Positions 24,501-33,761 of a stretch of DNA of 64,000 nucleotides are shown here, one piece after another. The translations under genes and the position numbers were made by a program. The stretch covers positions 13,749-77,748 of the forward strand of contig NZ_NEXX01000003.1 of assembly GCF_002174125.1 (NCBI RefSeq), written 5' to 3'. This DNA is from Acinetobacter populi (GTDB lineage: Bacteria > Pseudomonadota > Gammaproteobacteria > Pseudomonadales > Moraxellaceae). How positions within the stretch are numbered: position 1 is the stretch's first letter; every line of letters begins with the position of its first letter. The notes beneath the pieces were generated by a model that saw only the letters and a list, made by a program, of their open reading frames with translations, was not told the DNA's origin and did not search any database.

Positions 24501-24878
24501 TTAATTTTGCAATTCCACAAGAACTTCTTCAGCTGCTCTAAAAGCTTCTTGTGCCGCAGGCGCACCACAATAGGGTAAGCTATGCAACAATGTTTCCTGT
24601 ATTTCTTCAATACTACAGCCATTATTCAAAGCACCTCGGATATGTCCTTTTAATTCCTTGGGACTTTTAAGTGCGGTTAACATTGCCAAAGTAATCAAGG
24701 ATCGATATTTTCTCGGTAATACACCTCTTTGCCATGTCGAACCCCAAGCATGTTCATTAATCCAGTCTTGTAAAGGACGGTTAAAATCGGTGGTATTGTC
24801 TTTTGCTCGTTGGACAAAAGATTCACCCATCACCTCAGTTCTTACCTTTAAACCATTTTGATAATCTGCGTCTGACAT
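24501..24878 (-). CDS. Carboxymuconolactone decarboxylase family protein (PcaC-like)
   Basis: A 125-residue CMD-fold protein. The family core is clear: RSLITLAMLTALKSPKELKG, HIRGALNNGCSIEEIQETLL and HSLPYCGAPAAQEAF. There is no CXXC pair as in AhpD peroxidases, so it belongs to the PcaC decarboxylase/lactone branch. TAGGAG lies before the ATG. It is the last gene of the carboxylase operon, after a decayed segment. No other protocatechuate genes are present, so it is unlikely to serve the beta-ketoadipate pathway itself. A role on a 3-oxoacid or lactone formed in this operon is possible but unproven. Confidence 0.8.
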   Translation of the reverse strand: MSDADYQNGLKVRTEVMGESFVQRAKDNTTDFNRPLQDWINEHAWGSTWQRGVLPRKYRSLITLAMLTALKSPKELKGHIRGALNNGCSIEEIQETLLHSLPYCGAPAAQEAFRAAEEVLVELQN

Positions 24879-25292
24879 CTGATAACTCCTAAAATATATA
24901 TATAAGCAAATGATATTTTATGAAACTCATTCTATAACAATTGCTGTTACTTCGCCTCCTCCAATAATTTTTTATATCCCATAACAGTACAGTAACCTTT
25001 ATCTGCCTTATTCAGTAAATAAGGCACATTACTCATGGATTAAAGGCCACCAGCATCAAACTTTGTATTGCAGGATTTTGCTTTACCCTGCGCAAAGTAC
25101 ACATCCAATTAAGGCTTCATGAACACAAGGAGAGACATATTCACCCGTTTAAGTATTTCTTTGATGCTGATTGTACATAATTCTGGTGCAATCAATGTTG
25201 CTAGACTACCCTGAAATTCTTCCAATGGCGTACATGCTCCTGCAATTATAAATGTCAGTGAGATGATCTCTTCCAGCTTAATACTTTTTTAA
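24879..25292 (-). pseudogene. Degenerate coding remnant between CoA-transferase and CMD genes
   Basis: On the minus strand, 25287-25109 is open without a start codon and reads KLEEIISLTFIIAGACTPLE, then EFQGSLATLIAPELCTISIK and ends MSLLVFMKP-stop. The pattern loosely resembles the core of CMD/AhpD-fold proteins, as if a tandem copy of the following gene had decayed. The remaining part up to 24879 shows short open pieces (for example QGKAKSCNTKFDAGGL) with several stops. The identity is tentative; the lack of an ATG and the interrupted frames are what is actually seen. Confidence 0.4.
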
Positions 25293-25922
25293 TTACTGTA
25301 TGAGTTGCACGCCAGTGACTTGCTGGACATTTTCCAAACTTTCACCCTCTGCCAATTCAATTACCCGAATCCCTTGTATGGTGATATCAAATACCCCTAA
25401 ATTACTGATAATTCGATTAACAACTTGACACCCTGTAAGTGGTAGCTGACATTGTTTAAGAATTTTTGGGAAACCATCTTTAGTACAATGTTCCATCAAT
25501 ACAATGACGCGTTGTACACCTGCGACTAAATCCATCGCTCCGCCCATACCTTTAACTTTTTTCCCTGGAATCATCCAGTTAGCCAAATCTCCTTGTTCTG
25601 AAACTTCCATTGCGCCCAAAATGGCTACATCGATATGTCCACCACGGATCATGGCAAAAGATTCTGAGCTTGAGAAAAATGAACCACCTGCTTTAACGGT
25701 AACTGTTTGTTTTCCTGCATTAATCAAATCAGCATCAACCGTTTCTTCAGTGGGAAATTCACCAATCCCTAATAATCCATTTTCTGATTGCAACCAAACA
25801 TTGATATTGTTAGGGATATAATTCGCCACCAATGTAGGCAAACCTATGCCTAAATTGACATAAAAACCATCTTTTAACTCCTGTGCAGCACGTTGTGCCA
25901 TTTGATTTTTAGTCCATGCCAT
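25293..25922 (-). CDS. scoB: 3-oxoacid CoA-transferase subunit B
   Basis: A 209-residue beta subunit of a succinyl-CoA:3-ketoacid (SCOT/PcaJ/AtoA) CoA-transferase. The catalytic glutamate that carries the CoA thioester is Glu47 in [48 protein letters not shown] and [12 protein letters not shown] are family signatures. AAGGAAG lies upstream of the ATG, and 15 nt separate it from subunit A. In this operon it should transfer CoA to the 3-oxoacid made by the carboxylase, opening thiolytic cleavage. PcaIJ function (3-oxoadipate) is less likely given the neighbours. Confidence 0.9.
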   Translation of the reverse strand: MAWTKNQMAQRAAQELKDGFYVNLGIGLPTLVANYIPNNINVWLQSENGLLGIGEFPTEETVDADLINAGKQTVTVKAGGSFFSSSESFAMIRGGHIDVAILGAMEVSEQGDLANWMIPGKKVKGMGGAMDLVAGVQRVIVLMEHCTKDGFPKILKQCQLPLTGCQVVNRIISNLGVFDITIQGIRVIELAEGESLENVQQVTGVQLIQ

Positions 25923-25937
25923 TTTTGTGTCTTCCTT

Positions 25938-26648
25938 TTAGCCTGCTATTTTTAATGTTTTTTGCTCAATCCATTTTTCTGGATGAGGATTTAGAACAAT
26001 ACGATCAACATAAATACCTGGTAAATGAATTTCATCAGGGTCTAACTCACCAATCTGAACAATTTGTTCGACCTCAACAATAGTGATTCGAGATGCCATG
26101 GCACATTCCGGGTTGAAGTTTCGTGCAGTTTTTCTAAATATCAAATTACCAGCCGGATCTGCTTTATAGGCTTTGACCAACCCAATATCTGCTGTTAATG
26201 CATGCTCCAATACATAATGTTTATCAGCAAAAGTACGAATTTCCTTATTCTTGGCAATATCTGTACCGTAACCTGTTTGTGTGTAGAAGGCTGGAATCCC
26301 TGCTCCACCCGCTCTAAGTTTTTCTGCCAAAGTGCCTTGTGGAGTTAGTTCTACTTCAAGCTCACAATTTAAAAATTGACGCTCAAACTCTTTATTTTCG
26401 CCCACATAAGATGAGATCATCTTTTTAATTTGATGTGTGGCCAACAATAATCCCAAACCTAAATGATCAACACCTGCATTATTACTAATACATATAAGGT
26501 CTTTAACGCCTGTATCCTTTAGACTTTGAATCAATAATTCGGGGATTCCACATAAGCCGAAACCACCGACTGCGAACGTTTGTCCATCCTGCACAATATC
26601 CTGTAATGCAGCTTGTGCTGAATGATAGATTTTCCCTTGATGTGCCAT
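25938..26648 (-). CDS. scoA: 3-oxoacid CoA-transferase subunit A
   Basis: A 236-residue alpha subunit. The start is ATG 26648 with AAGGAA 6 nt upstream; an upstream TTG is not needed. The family nucleotide/CoA-binding segment [16 protein letters not shown] is at about residues 29-44, followed by [16 protein letters not shown] and the characteristic [15 protein letters not shown]. It forms the heterodimer or heterotetramer with subunit B to convert a 3-ketoacid plus succinyl-CoA to 3-ketoacyl-CoA plus succinate. It is co-transcribed with the carboxylase genes. Confidence 0.9.
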   Translation of the reverse strand: MAHQGKIYHSAQAALQDIVQDGQTFAVGGFGLCGIPELLIQSLKDTGVKDLICISNNAGVDHLGLGLLLATHQIKKMISSYVGENKEFERQFLNCELEVELTPQGTLAEKLRAGGAGIPAFYTQTGYGTDIAKNKEIRTFADKHYVLEHALTADIGLVKAYKADPAGNLIFRKTARNFNPECAMASRITIVEVEQIVQIGELDPDEIHLPGIYVDRIVLNPHPEKWIEQKTLKIAG

Positions 26649-26671
26649 TATTATTTCCTTTTTCAATTCTA

Positions 26672-27898
26672 TTATATGTGTGTTGACTGTTTGACGAATT
26701 TTTTACCTTGAATCAGCCAAGACTCATGATCAATTAAGGGTGCTGTCCACTGAATACGCTGTTTTAGCCAACTACGCGTCGGTAAAAATGGATGCAGTTT
26801 GATTTGCTTAAAAGCAGCATTGTCAGTGCCCAAATGTGTTAAATAGTGCTGAATAACCTCAATATCTTTTTGCTGTAATTGATGGATAATAAAAACTAAA
26901 CACCCCTGCTCATAGATTGTCGCTGCATGCGTTTGCAGTTGTAATGCTGGAAAAACTTCTCCGCGCACGGCATGAATCACGATCGACTTACTTTCACCAG
27001 CCACCCGTAAAATACCTTTGCAACGCAATAAACGCTTTTGCAGTTTTGCTATAATCTTGCCCATTGCCAAAGTAAATTGTAGCCATGGCAAAGCCTCTGA
27101 AAAGGTAAAAGATATGGTGCCTACTATACTTTTATGGGTGGTAGGCTGTTGCAGTTGATAAACTGCTGATTTTTGAAAAAGACCTGTCGGATGATTAATC
27201 TGTTGAGGCTTTTGATACGAAATCCATTTTTCTATTGGTCTAGCAGCATTTTTATCGTAGATTCCTTTTGCCAGAAAATCTGATCGCTTGATTTTACCGT
27301 GTTGAACTTCAAGCATAGGGACTTCTGGATTCAACTGTTGAATATATTGTTTAATGCTTGCTAAATGCGAAGTATGACTCAGATCAACCTTACTGATCAG
27401 TACCTTATCAGCACTAGAAATTTGTTGAATAGCTTCCTGAAATTGTTCGATATCCTGTGGTTGTAATGTCGCTTCCACCACAGTCACCACACCATCACAA
27501 ATAAAACGAGCTGCTACAAACGGTTCTTGCATGATGGTTTGTACCACAGGTACAGGATCAGCCAGACCAGTTGTTTCAATTAAAACATGTGTAATAGGCG
27601 GAATTTCCTGTTTGATTGCCCGATCAAATAATCGTTTTAATGCATCCACTACACCACCTTGAATCGTGCAGCAAATACAACCTGAATCCAATAATATCGT
27701 CGTTTCATCGGCAGATTCGATCAAATGATGATCTATACCGATTTGTCCGAATTCATTGATAAGCAATGCAACACCGGTCATGTCATATGTAACCAATAAA
27801 TGATTTAAAATTGTCGTTTTCCCTGATCCGAGAAAGCCAGTTAAAATCGTTACGGGAATTTTTTGACTAATATCCTGATAATCTATTTTTTCTTTCAT
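26672..27898 (-). CDS. CobW/COG0523-family GTPase, putative metallochaperone
   Basis: A 408-residue P-loop GTPase. GFLGSGKTT is at residues 21-29, the metal-binding GCICC motif at 73-77, [11 protein letters not shown] after switch II, and SKVD as the guanine-specificity motif. The C-terminal CobW_C domain (about 230-395) ends in a region adapted for protein contact. ATG 27898 is preferred to 27907 because AGGA is then 8 nt upstream. COG0523 proteins deliver Zn, Co or Fe to client enzymes, often encoded nearby. The carboxylase operon encodes a four-cysteine small subunit, so insertion of its metal is a sensible guess. Confidence 0.85.
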   Translation of the reverse strand: MKEKIDYQDISQKIPVTILTGFLGSGKTTILNHLLVTYDMTGVALLINEFGQIGIDHHLIESADETTILLDSGCICCTIQGGVVDALKRLFDRAIKQEIPPITHVLIETTGLADPVPVVQTIMQEPFVAARFICDGVVTVVEATLQPQDIEQFQEAIQQISSADKVLISKVDLSHTSHLASIKQYIQQLNPEVPMLEVQHGKIKRSDFLAKGIYDKNAARPIEKWISYQKPQQINHPTGLFQKSAVYQLQQPTTHKSIVGTISFTFSEALPWLQFTLAMGKIIAKLQKRLLRCKGILRVAGESKSIVIHAVRGEVFPALQLQTHAATIYEQGCLVFIIHQLQQKDIEVIQHYLTHLGTDNAAFKQIKLHPFLPTRSWLKQRIQWTAPLIDHESWLIQGKKFVKQSTHI

Positions 27899-27978
27899 AA
27901 TTCGCATCCTGCTTTTTAATCTACCCAGACATGGTGGGTTGACTGTTTACTTCTGTGAAACAATCAACCGCAAAGGTT

Positions 27979-28845
27979 TTATGCTGCTTTTTGAATTGCA
28001 CAAACTTTTTCTGTAACTTTTTCAGGTAAACTATTTTCATCAATTTCAATGAAATAGAATTCCCCCGAATATAAAACAGGCAGTTCTAGTTCCTGATTAA
28101 ATTGCAGACTTACATCTACACCTGTTGAAATTTTTTCATTGCTGCGGATATTGCCAATTACTGCATCAAGGTATTGAGAAATATCAGATGAAATAGACGC
28201 ATCATGGGGTAAACGCAGCACCATAGACCAACGATAATGCTGTGCAATATTCAATAAAGGACGATAATATTGCACTTGTGAATCAGACCACTGAGGGTCA
28301 TCTGTCATCTCTTCCAGCAATACCCCTGCCAATTGATGTGAAGATAAAGCACGTAATAAATCGGTAATATATGCTGCGGCATCTTCAATATCTTCATCAA
28401 TGATGTCTTGAGTATCCAGTCCTGCAAGTTGAGTTGCATGATATAGCCATGCTTTTGGTGAAGGCATACTCACGACTATAGGTTGTGTCACTTGATCTAA
28501 AACCGCAGTCAATACTTCATTAATCAAAGATCTGGCATCTTCAAGCTCAATTAATCGACGAATAGCAACTTTCGCTTTTTTACGATTGCCTAATTTACTT
28601 TCCAGACCACCTTCTTTTTCAATGTGTCGATCAAAAACTTCGGCAATAGAAATCACACCTACGTGAGATTTAATTAAATTCTGTGCCTGTGCAAACCACA
28701 TCACATAGCCTGATACAGTTTCCCATGGATTCGCTGTTGTGCTACCAAGCAAGATACGTTTGGCATACGCATCTGCTTGAAGCCATGTTTTTAGCGAACC
28801 ATTACCATTGGGCTGAGGTAGTTTTTCACTGAATAAACCTGTCAT
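27979..28845 (-). CDS. apcE: Acetophenone carboxylase delta-like subunit
   Basis: A 288-residue acidic soluble protein without a domain I recognise with certainty. Its place as the fifth gene after two HyuA-like genes, a small zinc protein and a HyuB-like gene matches the position and approximate size of the fifth subunit of Aromatoleum acetophenone carboxylase. It starts in the stop of the HyuB-like gene (ATGA overlap) behind GGAGG, showing tight coupling. Notable segments are WETVSGYVMWFAQAQNL and FYFIEIDENSLPEK. Assignment is by gene order. Confidence 0.6.
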   Translation of the reverse strand: MTGLFSEKLPQPNGNGSLKTWLQADAYAKRILLGSTTANPWETVSGYVMWFAQAQNLIKSHVGVISIAEVFDRHIEKEGGLESKLGNRKKAKVAIRRLIELEDARSLINEVLTAVLDQVTQPIVVSMPSPKAWLYHATQLAGLDTQDIIDEDIEDAAAYITDLLRALSSHQLAGVLLEEMTDDPQWSDSQVQYYRPLLNIAQHYRWSMVLRLPHDASISSDISQYLDAVIGNIRSNEKISTGVDVSLQFNQELELPVLYSGEFYFIEIDENSLPEKVTEKVCAIQKAA

Positions 28846-31121
28846 CGTTTTTCCTCCAAACTAATACCATGTTGTTTAATCGCAACCTCTAAGGCTGCAA
28901 TACGCACATCTTTCGGATTTGGCATATAATTTGGTCTATATTCATTGGCTTTTCTGGTCTTGTCTGGTGCGCCCATATAAAGTGTATCGAGATCATCACC
29001 CCATGCACCAAAATAGGGTAAATATACTGGCGGTTGTGATGTCGTCCATTCTTTGACAAATTCATTAAATGGTTTGCCACGTTTTAATCGATCTTTACGC
29101 TCTTGTGCTCTAAGCAGTTCAGTGGCTTTAACATCTACAACCAATGTGTCAGGATCAATTTTGAGCTTATACACATGTTCAGCAACAGCATGTGAAATTA
29201 AATTCTCACGAATATCTTTAACCACAGCTTCTGGATCACGCTCCAGCAAATCACCATAACCTGCACCCGCACCCTGAGAAATCATAATCAATTCACCACG
29301 TTTTGAAATCTCAAATCCTAAGCCCATGTGGTGTGTGGTGTAGCTAGCACTTTCAAAAGCACGTTCATTCATCAACTCTTCAATTGAATGCTTGAATTTT
29401 TCTGGGTTTTTAAGTAGTTCTTCATAAATATCGACACCTTGAATCTTGGATAATGGATAACAACCACATGCATAGCCACCAAAAGTTCCCTGAATCGGTG
29501 GTACTTTTGCACCTTGTGTTGTAGTCATAAAGCCCCACTCTTCACTGTCCTTGGTTGCCACCATCATGGTATAGCCTTGTCCACCACGATATTTGCCTGG
29601 TGCGATTGCATCTCGAGTAAACTTCTTGGATACCAGTTGTAAGAAGGGTACTTCTTCTTCGTTAATTTCCTGTTCACCCACATCTGCCATCGTAGCAAAA
29701 ATCGGTGCTAATGCAGGTTCACCATCAACATCTAGACGTGCTCCACCGCCCATACCATTTAGGTCGGCACATAAATTCCCTAAAATTTCACCATGCTGGT
29801 TCTGACCGCCCCAAATGAAGGTGTTAATCATGTTAAATGCGGGTGCTTGCACTTTGGTGTACTTTTCCGGACAGGAATACAAAAACTTGGTTACAGCATG
29901 CTGTACCGCAGTAAATCCTGTAAAAATAGACATTAAACTTTGTGAATTCGGCGCATTATAGGATGAATTTAAAATTGAATACGGGTCGGTAATCACCTCA
30001 ATCGGTGCAAATGCAGCTTGTCCACGAGGCAAATCTGGCCAGATATAACACATGAATAACTGTGAAATCATTCCTTTTAAACCAGCCAGAACAGTATTGG
30101 TTGGTCGATTAGAAAATTCAGGTGCAGAACCACGGAAGTCCAGAATCAGACGATCACCTTTTTTGGTCGCTTTAAGATTGACCTTGGCAATGCAATTTTC
30201 ACGTAAGGTAGAATCCTGAATGATATAGGTGCGCACACTCATATCAGGCCATTCAGATAAACGGCGTTTAACTTCAGCACGCACATTTTCCATTGTTAAA
30301 CGTAAGGTTGAAACTAATGCATCAGGCCCATCTGTTTTGAGTGTTTCTTCAATACGTTGTTTCATTCTTAGACATGCAAACAGTTTTACTTTCATGTCTT
30401 CATATTGTAGTTTTGGTTCACGTACTGAGTTTTGCAAGAAGGTTAGCAGGTCTTTACGAATTTGATAATTCTGTACCACTTTAAATGGTGACATTTTCAA
30501 ACCTTCATCAAAACGGCTTTCTGCCATTGATGGCATACCACCCGGTTCAATTGCACCATTTTCACCTTCATGTACAGTTGATGCCACCCAACAGACCAGT
30601 TTACCTTGATGGAAAATTGGAACAATCATACTTTGATCCGTATTATGTACGTTTCCATAACGTGAGTCGTTATGAATGAAGCCATCACCTTCATTTACAC
30701 CAACTGTGGGTTCATTCCACCAATTTTTGATAATATATTTGATGGGATGATGAACCAATGCAGAAAATAGTAATACTCCACCAGCACTGGCAATGGCAAG
30801 GTCGCCACTTGCAGAATAAATGCCAGTGATCACATCACCCCATTTTGCACCTGGTGCGGCTCCCATTTGCTCGACCATTTCATAACCTTCATCACAACCT
30901 GACTGCAACCGATCACGAATACGGGCAATCAAATGTGAATCATTGACTTTGTTAATTGCCTCATCTTCCCGTTCAGTACGTGGCATAAGATCATGGTCTT
31001 TCATAATTTCCGGATCTGGTCCAAGAAATAATGTATTATCTGCCAAGAATTTTTTAATTAATTTTGCATCTTCTGCACTGATTTCTTTTGCGCTATTTTC
31101 AACTGAAATAATTTGTGTCAT
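28842..31121 (-). CDS. apcD: HyuB-like carboxylase subunit (acetophenone/acetone carboxylase type)
   Basis: A 759-residue hydantoinase B/oxoprolinase/acetone carboxylase alpha-type subunit. Family stretches include HNDSRYGNVHNTDQSMIVPI near residue 150-170, ILDFRGSAPEFSNRP, CADLNGMGGGARLDVDGEP, PGKYRGGQGYTM and GGYACGCYP. In acetophenone carboxylase the HyuB-like subunit carries out the carboxylation part of the reaction using phosphorylated intermediates made by the HyuA-like kinases. ATG 31121 is chosen because AGGAAA lies 8 nt upstream; an earlier in-frame start at 31172 lacks support. Confidence 0.85.
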   Translation of the reverse strand: MTQIISVENSAKEISAEDAKLIKKFLADNTLFLGPDPEIMKDHDLMPRTEREDEAINKVNDSHLIARIRDRLQSGCDEGYEMVEQMGAAPGAKWGDVITGIYSASGDLAIASAGGVLLFSALVHHPIKYIIKNWWNEPTVGVNEGDGFIHNDSRYGNVHNTDQSMIVPIFHQGKLVCWVASTVHEGENGAIEPGGMPSMAESRFDEGLKMSPFKVVQNYQIRKDLLTFLQNSVREPKLQYEDMKVKLFACLRMKQRIEETLKTDGPDALVSTLRLTMENVRAEVKRRLSEWPDMSVRTYIIQDSTLRENCIAKVNLKATKKGDRLILDFRGSAPEFSNRPTNTVLAGLKGMISQLFMCYIWPDLPRGQAAFAPIEVITDPYSILNSSYNAPNSQSLMSIFTGFTAVQHAVTKFLYSCPEKYTKVQAPAFNMINTFIWGGQNQHGEILGNLCADLNGMGGGARLDVDGEPALAPIFATMADVGEQEINEEEVPFLQLVSKKFTRDAIAPGKYRGGQGYTMMVATKDSEEWGFMTTTQGAKVPPIQGTFGGYACGCYPLSKIQGVDIYEELLKNPEKFKHSIEELMNERAFESASYTTHHMGLGFEISKRGELIMISQGAGAGYGDLLERDPEAVVKDIRENLISHAVAEHVYKLKIDPDTLVVDVKATELLRAQERKDRLKRGKPFNEFVKEWTTSQPPVYLPYFGAWGDDLDTLYMGAPDKTRKANEYRPNYMPNPKDVRIAALEVAIKQHGISLEEKR

Positions 31122-31191
31122 AACTTTTTTCCTATTCCATGGAATAGATTGCGTTGCATTCCTTTCACGCAATCCATCTCAATATATGCGA

Positions 31192-33339
31192 TTAATGCGT
31201 AAATGGGGTTCTTAAGAACCATGATGCGCCTTGTTCAGCTGTAACAAATGTCCAACCAGGATTTACCAGAAAAGTCGTCACTTCCGATGTGATAATAGCC
31301 GGCCCCTGAATTTGCGTACCAGGTGTCAGATTTGAACGTGACCATACTGGTGTTTCCACAGCACCTTTATGCCCCACGAAGTAACATCTTCTGGTCGATT
31401 CCGGCGCTGGTGGATCCTGACGCTGATTTTCTGGCAATGGTTTAATATTTTTAAATTGAACTGTTTGATGTTCAACATAAGCAGCAACACGAATCGTATT
31501 AATACGAATACCCGCTTCAGGCGCCTGTGAACCCTCACCAAAACGCTTACCATAGTCGATGGAGAATTGTTCAATGACTTTGAGAACATCTGCCGGACGT
31601 TGCAAATGATGTTTTTCAATGGTTGCCGTTGTTTGTACCAACTGGTTACCATAGCGCATGTCCAGTTCCAGACGATGCTGTATATCTTCACGTGCAATAC
31701 CTTGACGGATAAGATCCTGAGTACCACGCTCTTTCAACTCATCAACGATATCATTAAAGGTTTTGTAATCTTCCAATAAATTTAAATTATTAGAGTCATA
31801 CAGCACCATGTATAATGATTTTTCATGAATATGCAGCTGATGAATATTTCCTGCTCCTACCGCTGAAAATACTGAACTAAATGGTGGTGCTAAAATTTTA
31901 TCTATGCTGAGATTTTGTGCAATACCACAACAATGCAATGGTCCATTGCCACCATATGCCAACATCGTAAAGTCTTTCGGATCGTACCCTCGAGCACGTA
32001 ATTCGGTAAATAAACCATTTGCCATATCCGAATCGACCTTTTCACGTATCAAGAGCGCAGCTTCAATTGGCTCACAATCCAGATCTTCACATAAAGTATC
32101 TTCGATGACGTTCAAGGCACGACGCTTATTGAGTGGAATAGAACCACCTGCATAATTATCAGGATCAAGATAACCTAAGACCAGATCCGCATCTGTTGTG
32201 GTTGGACGCATACCGCCACGATCATAACAAGCAGGGCCTGGATCGGAACCAGCAGATTCGGGACCACATTTCACTGTATTATACATACGGTCATAAGTGG
32301 CAATGGATCCACCACCAGAACCGAGGGTAACCAAATGTACCATTGGTACAGATACAAGCCAACGATCAATCACAGGGTTAAAATCATAGTGTTTCACCCC
32401 ACCTTCAACCACGATACCAATATCATAGCTAGTGCCGCCCATATCTGTCGCAACGACATTGCCCAGTTCTGTTTGCAATGCAAGATGCTCTGATGCCGCA
32501 ATGCCAGATACAGGACCTGAATGAATGGTTTGTAAGGCATCTGTTGAATTTAATTGTGCCATACCACCAGAGTTATGAATCACCAACATCGGATTGGTAT
32601 AGTCATGTGCACGCAAGTTTTGTTCCAAAGTTGATAGGGCGTGATACATGGTTGAGTGCAAATAACCATCTACAATGGCAGAGGTGGCACGTACATATTC
32701 TCCTTTACGACCAGCCACCCGATGCGACAAAATCACTGGAATTGCACCTAATAAATGCGATGGATATTCTTCCAGCAAAATTTCTTCAATCCGTTGTTCA
32801 TGGATAGGATTGACTACAGAGTTTAAGGTTGCAACCACTAAAATTTGTGCACCTTCGTCAACCAGTTCACGGATTTGCTGCCGTAAATCGTCTTCATCTA
32901 ATGGCATGATAATGTCACCCACAAAATCAATACGCTCACGTACACCGCGAATCATATGTGGCAACACTAGTGGTTCTGGTCGTGCAGCATTTGGCAAATC
33001 AGTTTGGCCTAATACATCCAAACCTTCTCCATAGCCACGTGCACGACTAATTGGAACTGTTGCTTCATAGCCCGCAGTAATCAGTAAGCCAATTTTCGGA
33101 CCTTTATGTTCAATTAAAGCATTTGTTCCCAATGTCGTTGCATAACGTACAGAATCTACTTGTGCCAGAATTTCTTCCAGTGTAATCCCAAGTGCCTTAC
33201 TACTTTTGCCCAATGCTTCATTAAAACCCTGTGCAAGATTATGATGAGTAGTCAACGCTTTGGTTTCAATATATTGTCCATCCCACACCACAAAACAGTC
33301 GGTAAATGTACCGCCAATATCTACTGATACACGTTTCAT
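31192..33339 (-). CDS. apcC: HyuA-like ATPase subunit (acetophenone/acetone carboxylase type)
   Basis: A 715-residue hydantoinase A-type protein of the acetate kinase/Hsp70/actin fold. The N-terminal phosphate loop is VDIGGTFTDCFVV (residues about 5-17). The second is VATDMGGTSYDIGIV near 285, followed by GSGGGSIA and LAYGGNGPLHCCGIAQNL. It phosphorylates the enol form of the ketone or bicarbonate at the expense of ATP in the known enzymes. AAGGAAGG precedes the start. Second of two HyuA-like genes in the operon, which separates this system from acetone carboxylase AcxABC (one HyuA-like subunit) and points to the Apc type. Confidence 0.85.
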   Translation of the reverse strand: MKRVSVDIGGTFTDCFVVWDGQYIETKALTTHHNLAQGFNEALGKSSKALGITLEEILAQVDSVRYATTLGTNALIEHKGPKIGLLITAGYEATVPISRARGYGEGLDVLGQTDLPNAARPEPLVLPHMIRGVRERIDFVGDIIMPLDEDDLRQQIRELVDEGAQILVVATLNSVVNPIHEQRIEEILLEEYPSHLLGAIPVILSHRVAGRKGEYVRATSAIVDGYLHSTMYHALSTLEQNLRAHDYTNPMLVIHNSGGMAQLNSTDALQTIHSGPVSGIAASEHLALQTELGNVVATDMGGTSYDIGIVVEGGVKHYDFNPVIDRWLVSVPMVHLVTLGSGGGSIATYDRMYNTVKCGPESAGSDPGPACYDRGGMRPTTTDADLVLGYLDPDNYAGGSIPLNKRRALNVIEDTLCEDLDCEPIEAALLIREKVDSDMANGLFTELRARGYDPKDFTMLAYGGNGPLHCCGIAQNLSIDKILAPPFSSVFSAVGAGNIHQLHIHEKSLYMVLYDSNNLNLLEDYKTFNDIVDELKERGTQDLIRQGIAREDIQHRLELDMRYGNQLVQTTATIEKHHLQRPADVLKVIEQFSIDYGKRFGEGSQAPEAGIRINTIRVAAYVEHQTVQFKNIKPLPENQRQDPPAPESTRRCYFVGHKGAVETPVWSRSNLTPGTQIQGPAIITSEVTTFLVNPGWTFVTAEQGASWFLRTPFTH

Positions 33340-33363
33340 TGTTATTCCTTCCTTGATCCCTGA

Positions 33364-33759
33364 TTAATGTTGATGTCCTGTCTGACGTTCAACAGTTGGC
33401 CCCTTCACATTGATACTTTCACCACGTACTTGCCATTGGGCTTTCAATGCTGCAAGATCAAGCTCCATATCATAAAGTGGCGGATGACCTGGTGTGGCAT
33501 ATTCCGTTTCCACCATCGTGGCGCATTTGGGACAGTAATATTCCAGAATACGTACCCATTCAGGATCAGGACTAAACGTATAGCGATATTTATCAGGATC
33601 GATAATTGGTGGATGAATATCCTGTGGATTACGGTTATAAACCAATAATCCTTGCTTATAACTTTGACGTGCCGAACCAATCGTATGATTGCAAACTCGA
33701 CATTCCCATTCTTCACTCTCAAGATTTACACGAAGATATTCCGTCATATCCACTTTCAT
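33364..33759 (-). CDS. apcB: Small zinc-ribbon subunit (acetone carboxylase gamma-like)
   Basis: A 131-residue protein with a four-cysteine zinc ribbon: Cys20/Cys23 (ECRVC) and Cys76/Cys79 (YYCPKC). It resembles the gamma subunit of acetone carboxylase and the small subunit of acetophenone carboxylase. In the latter, zinc was found in the core complex. GGAGGG overlaps the stop of the preceding gene, 2 nt before this ATG, so stoichiometric synthesis is expected. The conserved ATPGHPPLYDMELDL stretch follows the second knuckle. Confidence 0.8.
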   Translation of the reverse strand: MKVDMTEYLRVNLESEEWECRVCNHTIGSARQSYKQGLLVYNRNPQDIHPPIIDPDKYRYTFSPDPEWVRILEYYCPKCATMVETEYATPGHPPLYDMELDLAALKAQWQVRGESINVKGPTVERQTGHQH

Positions 33760-33761
33760 AT

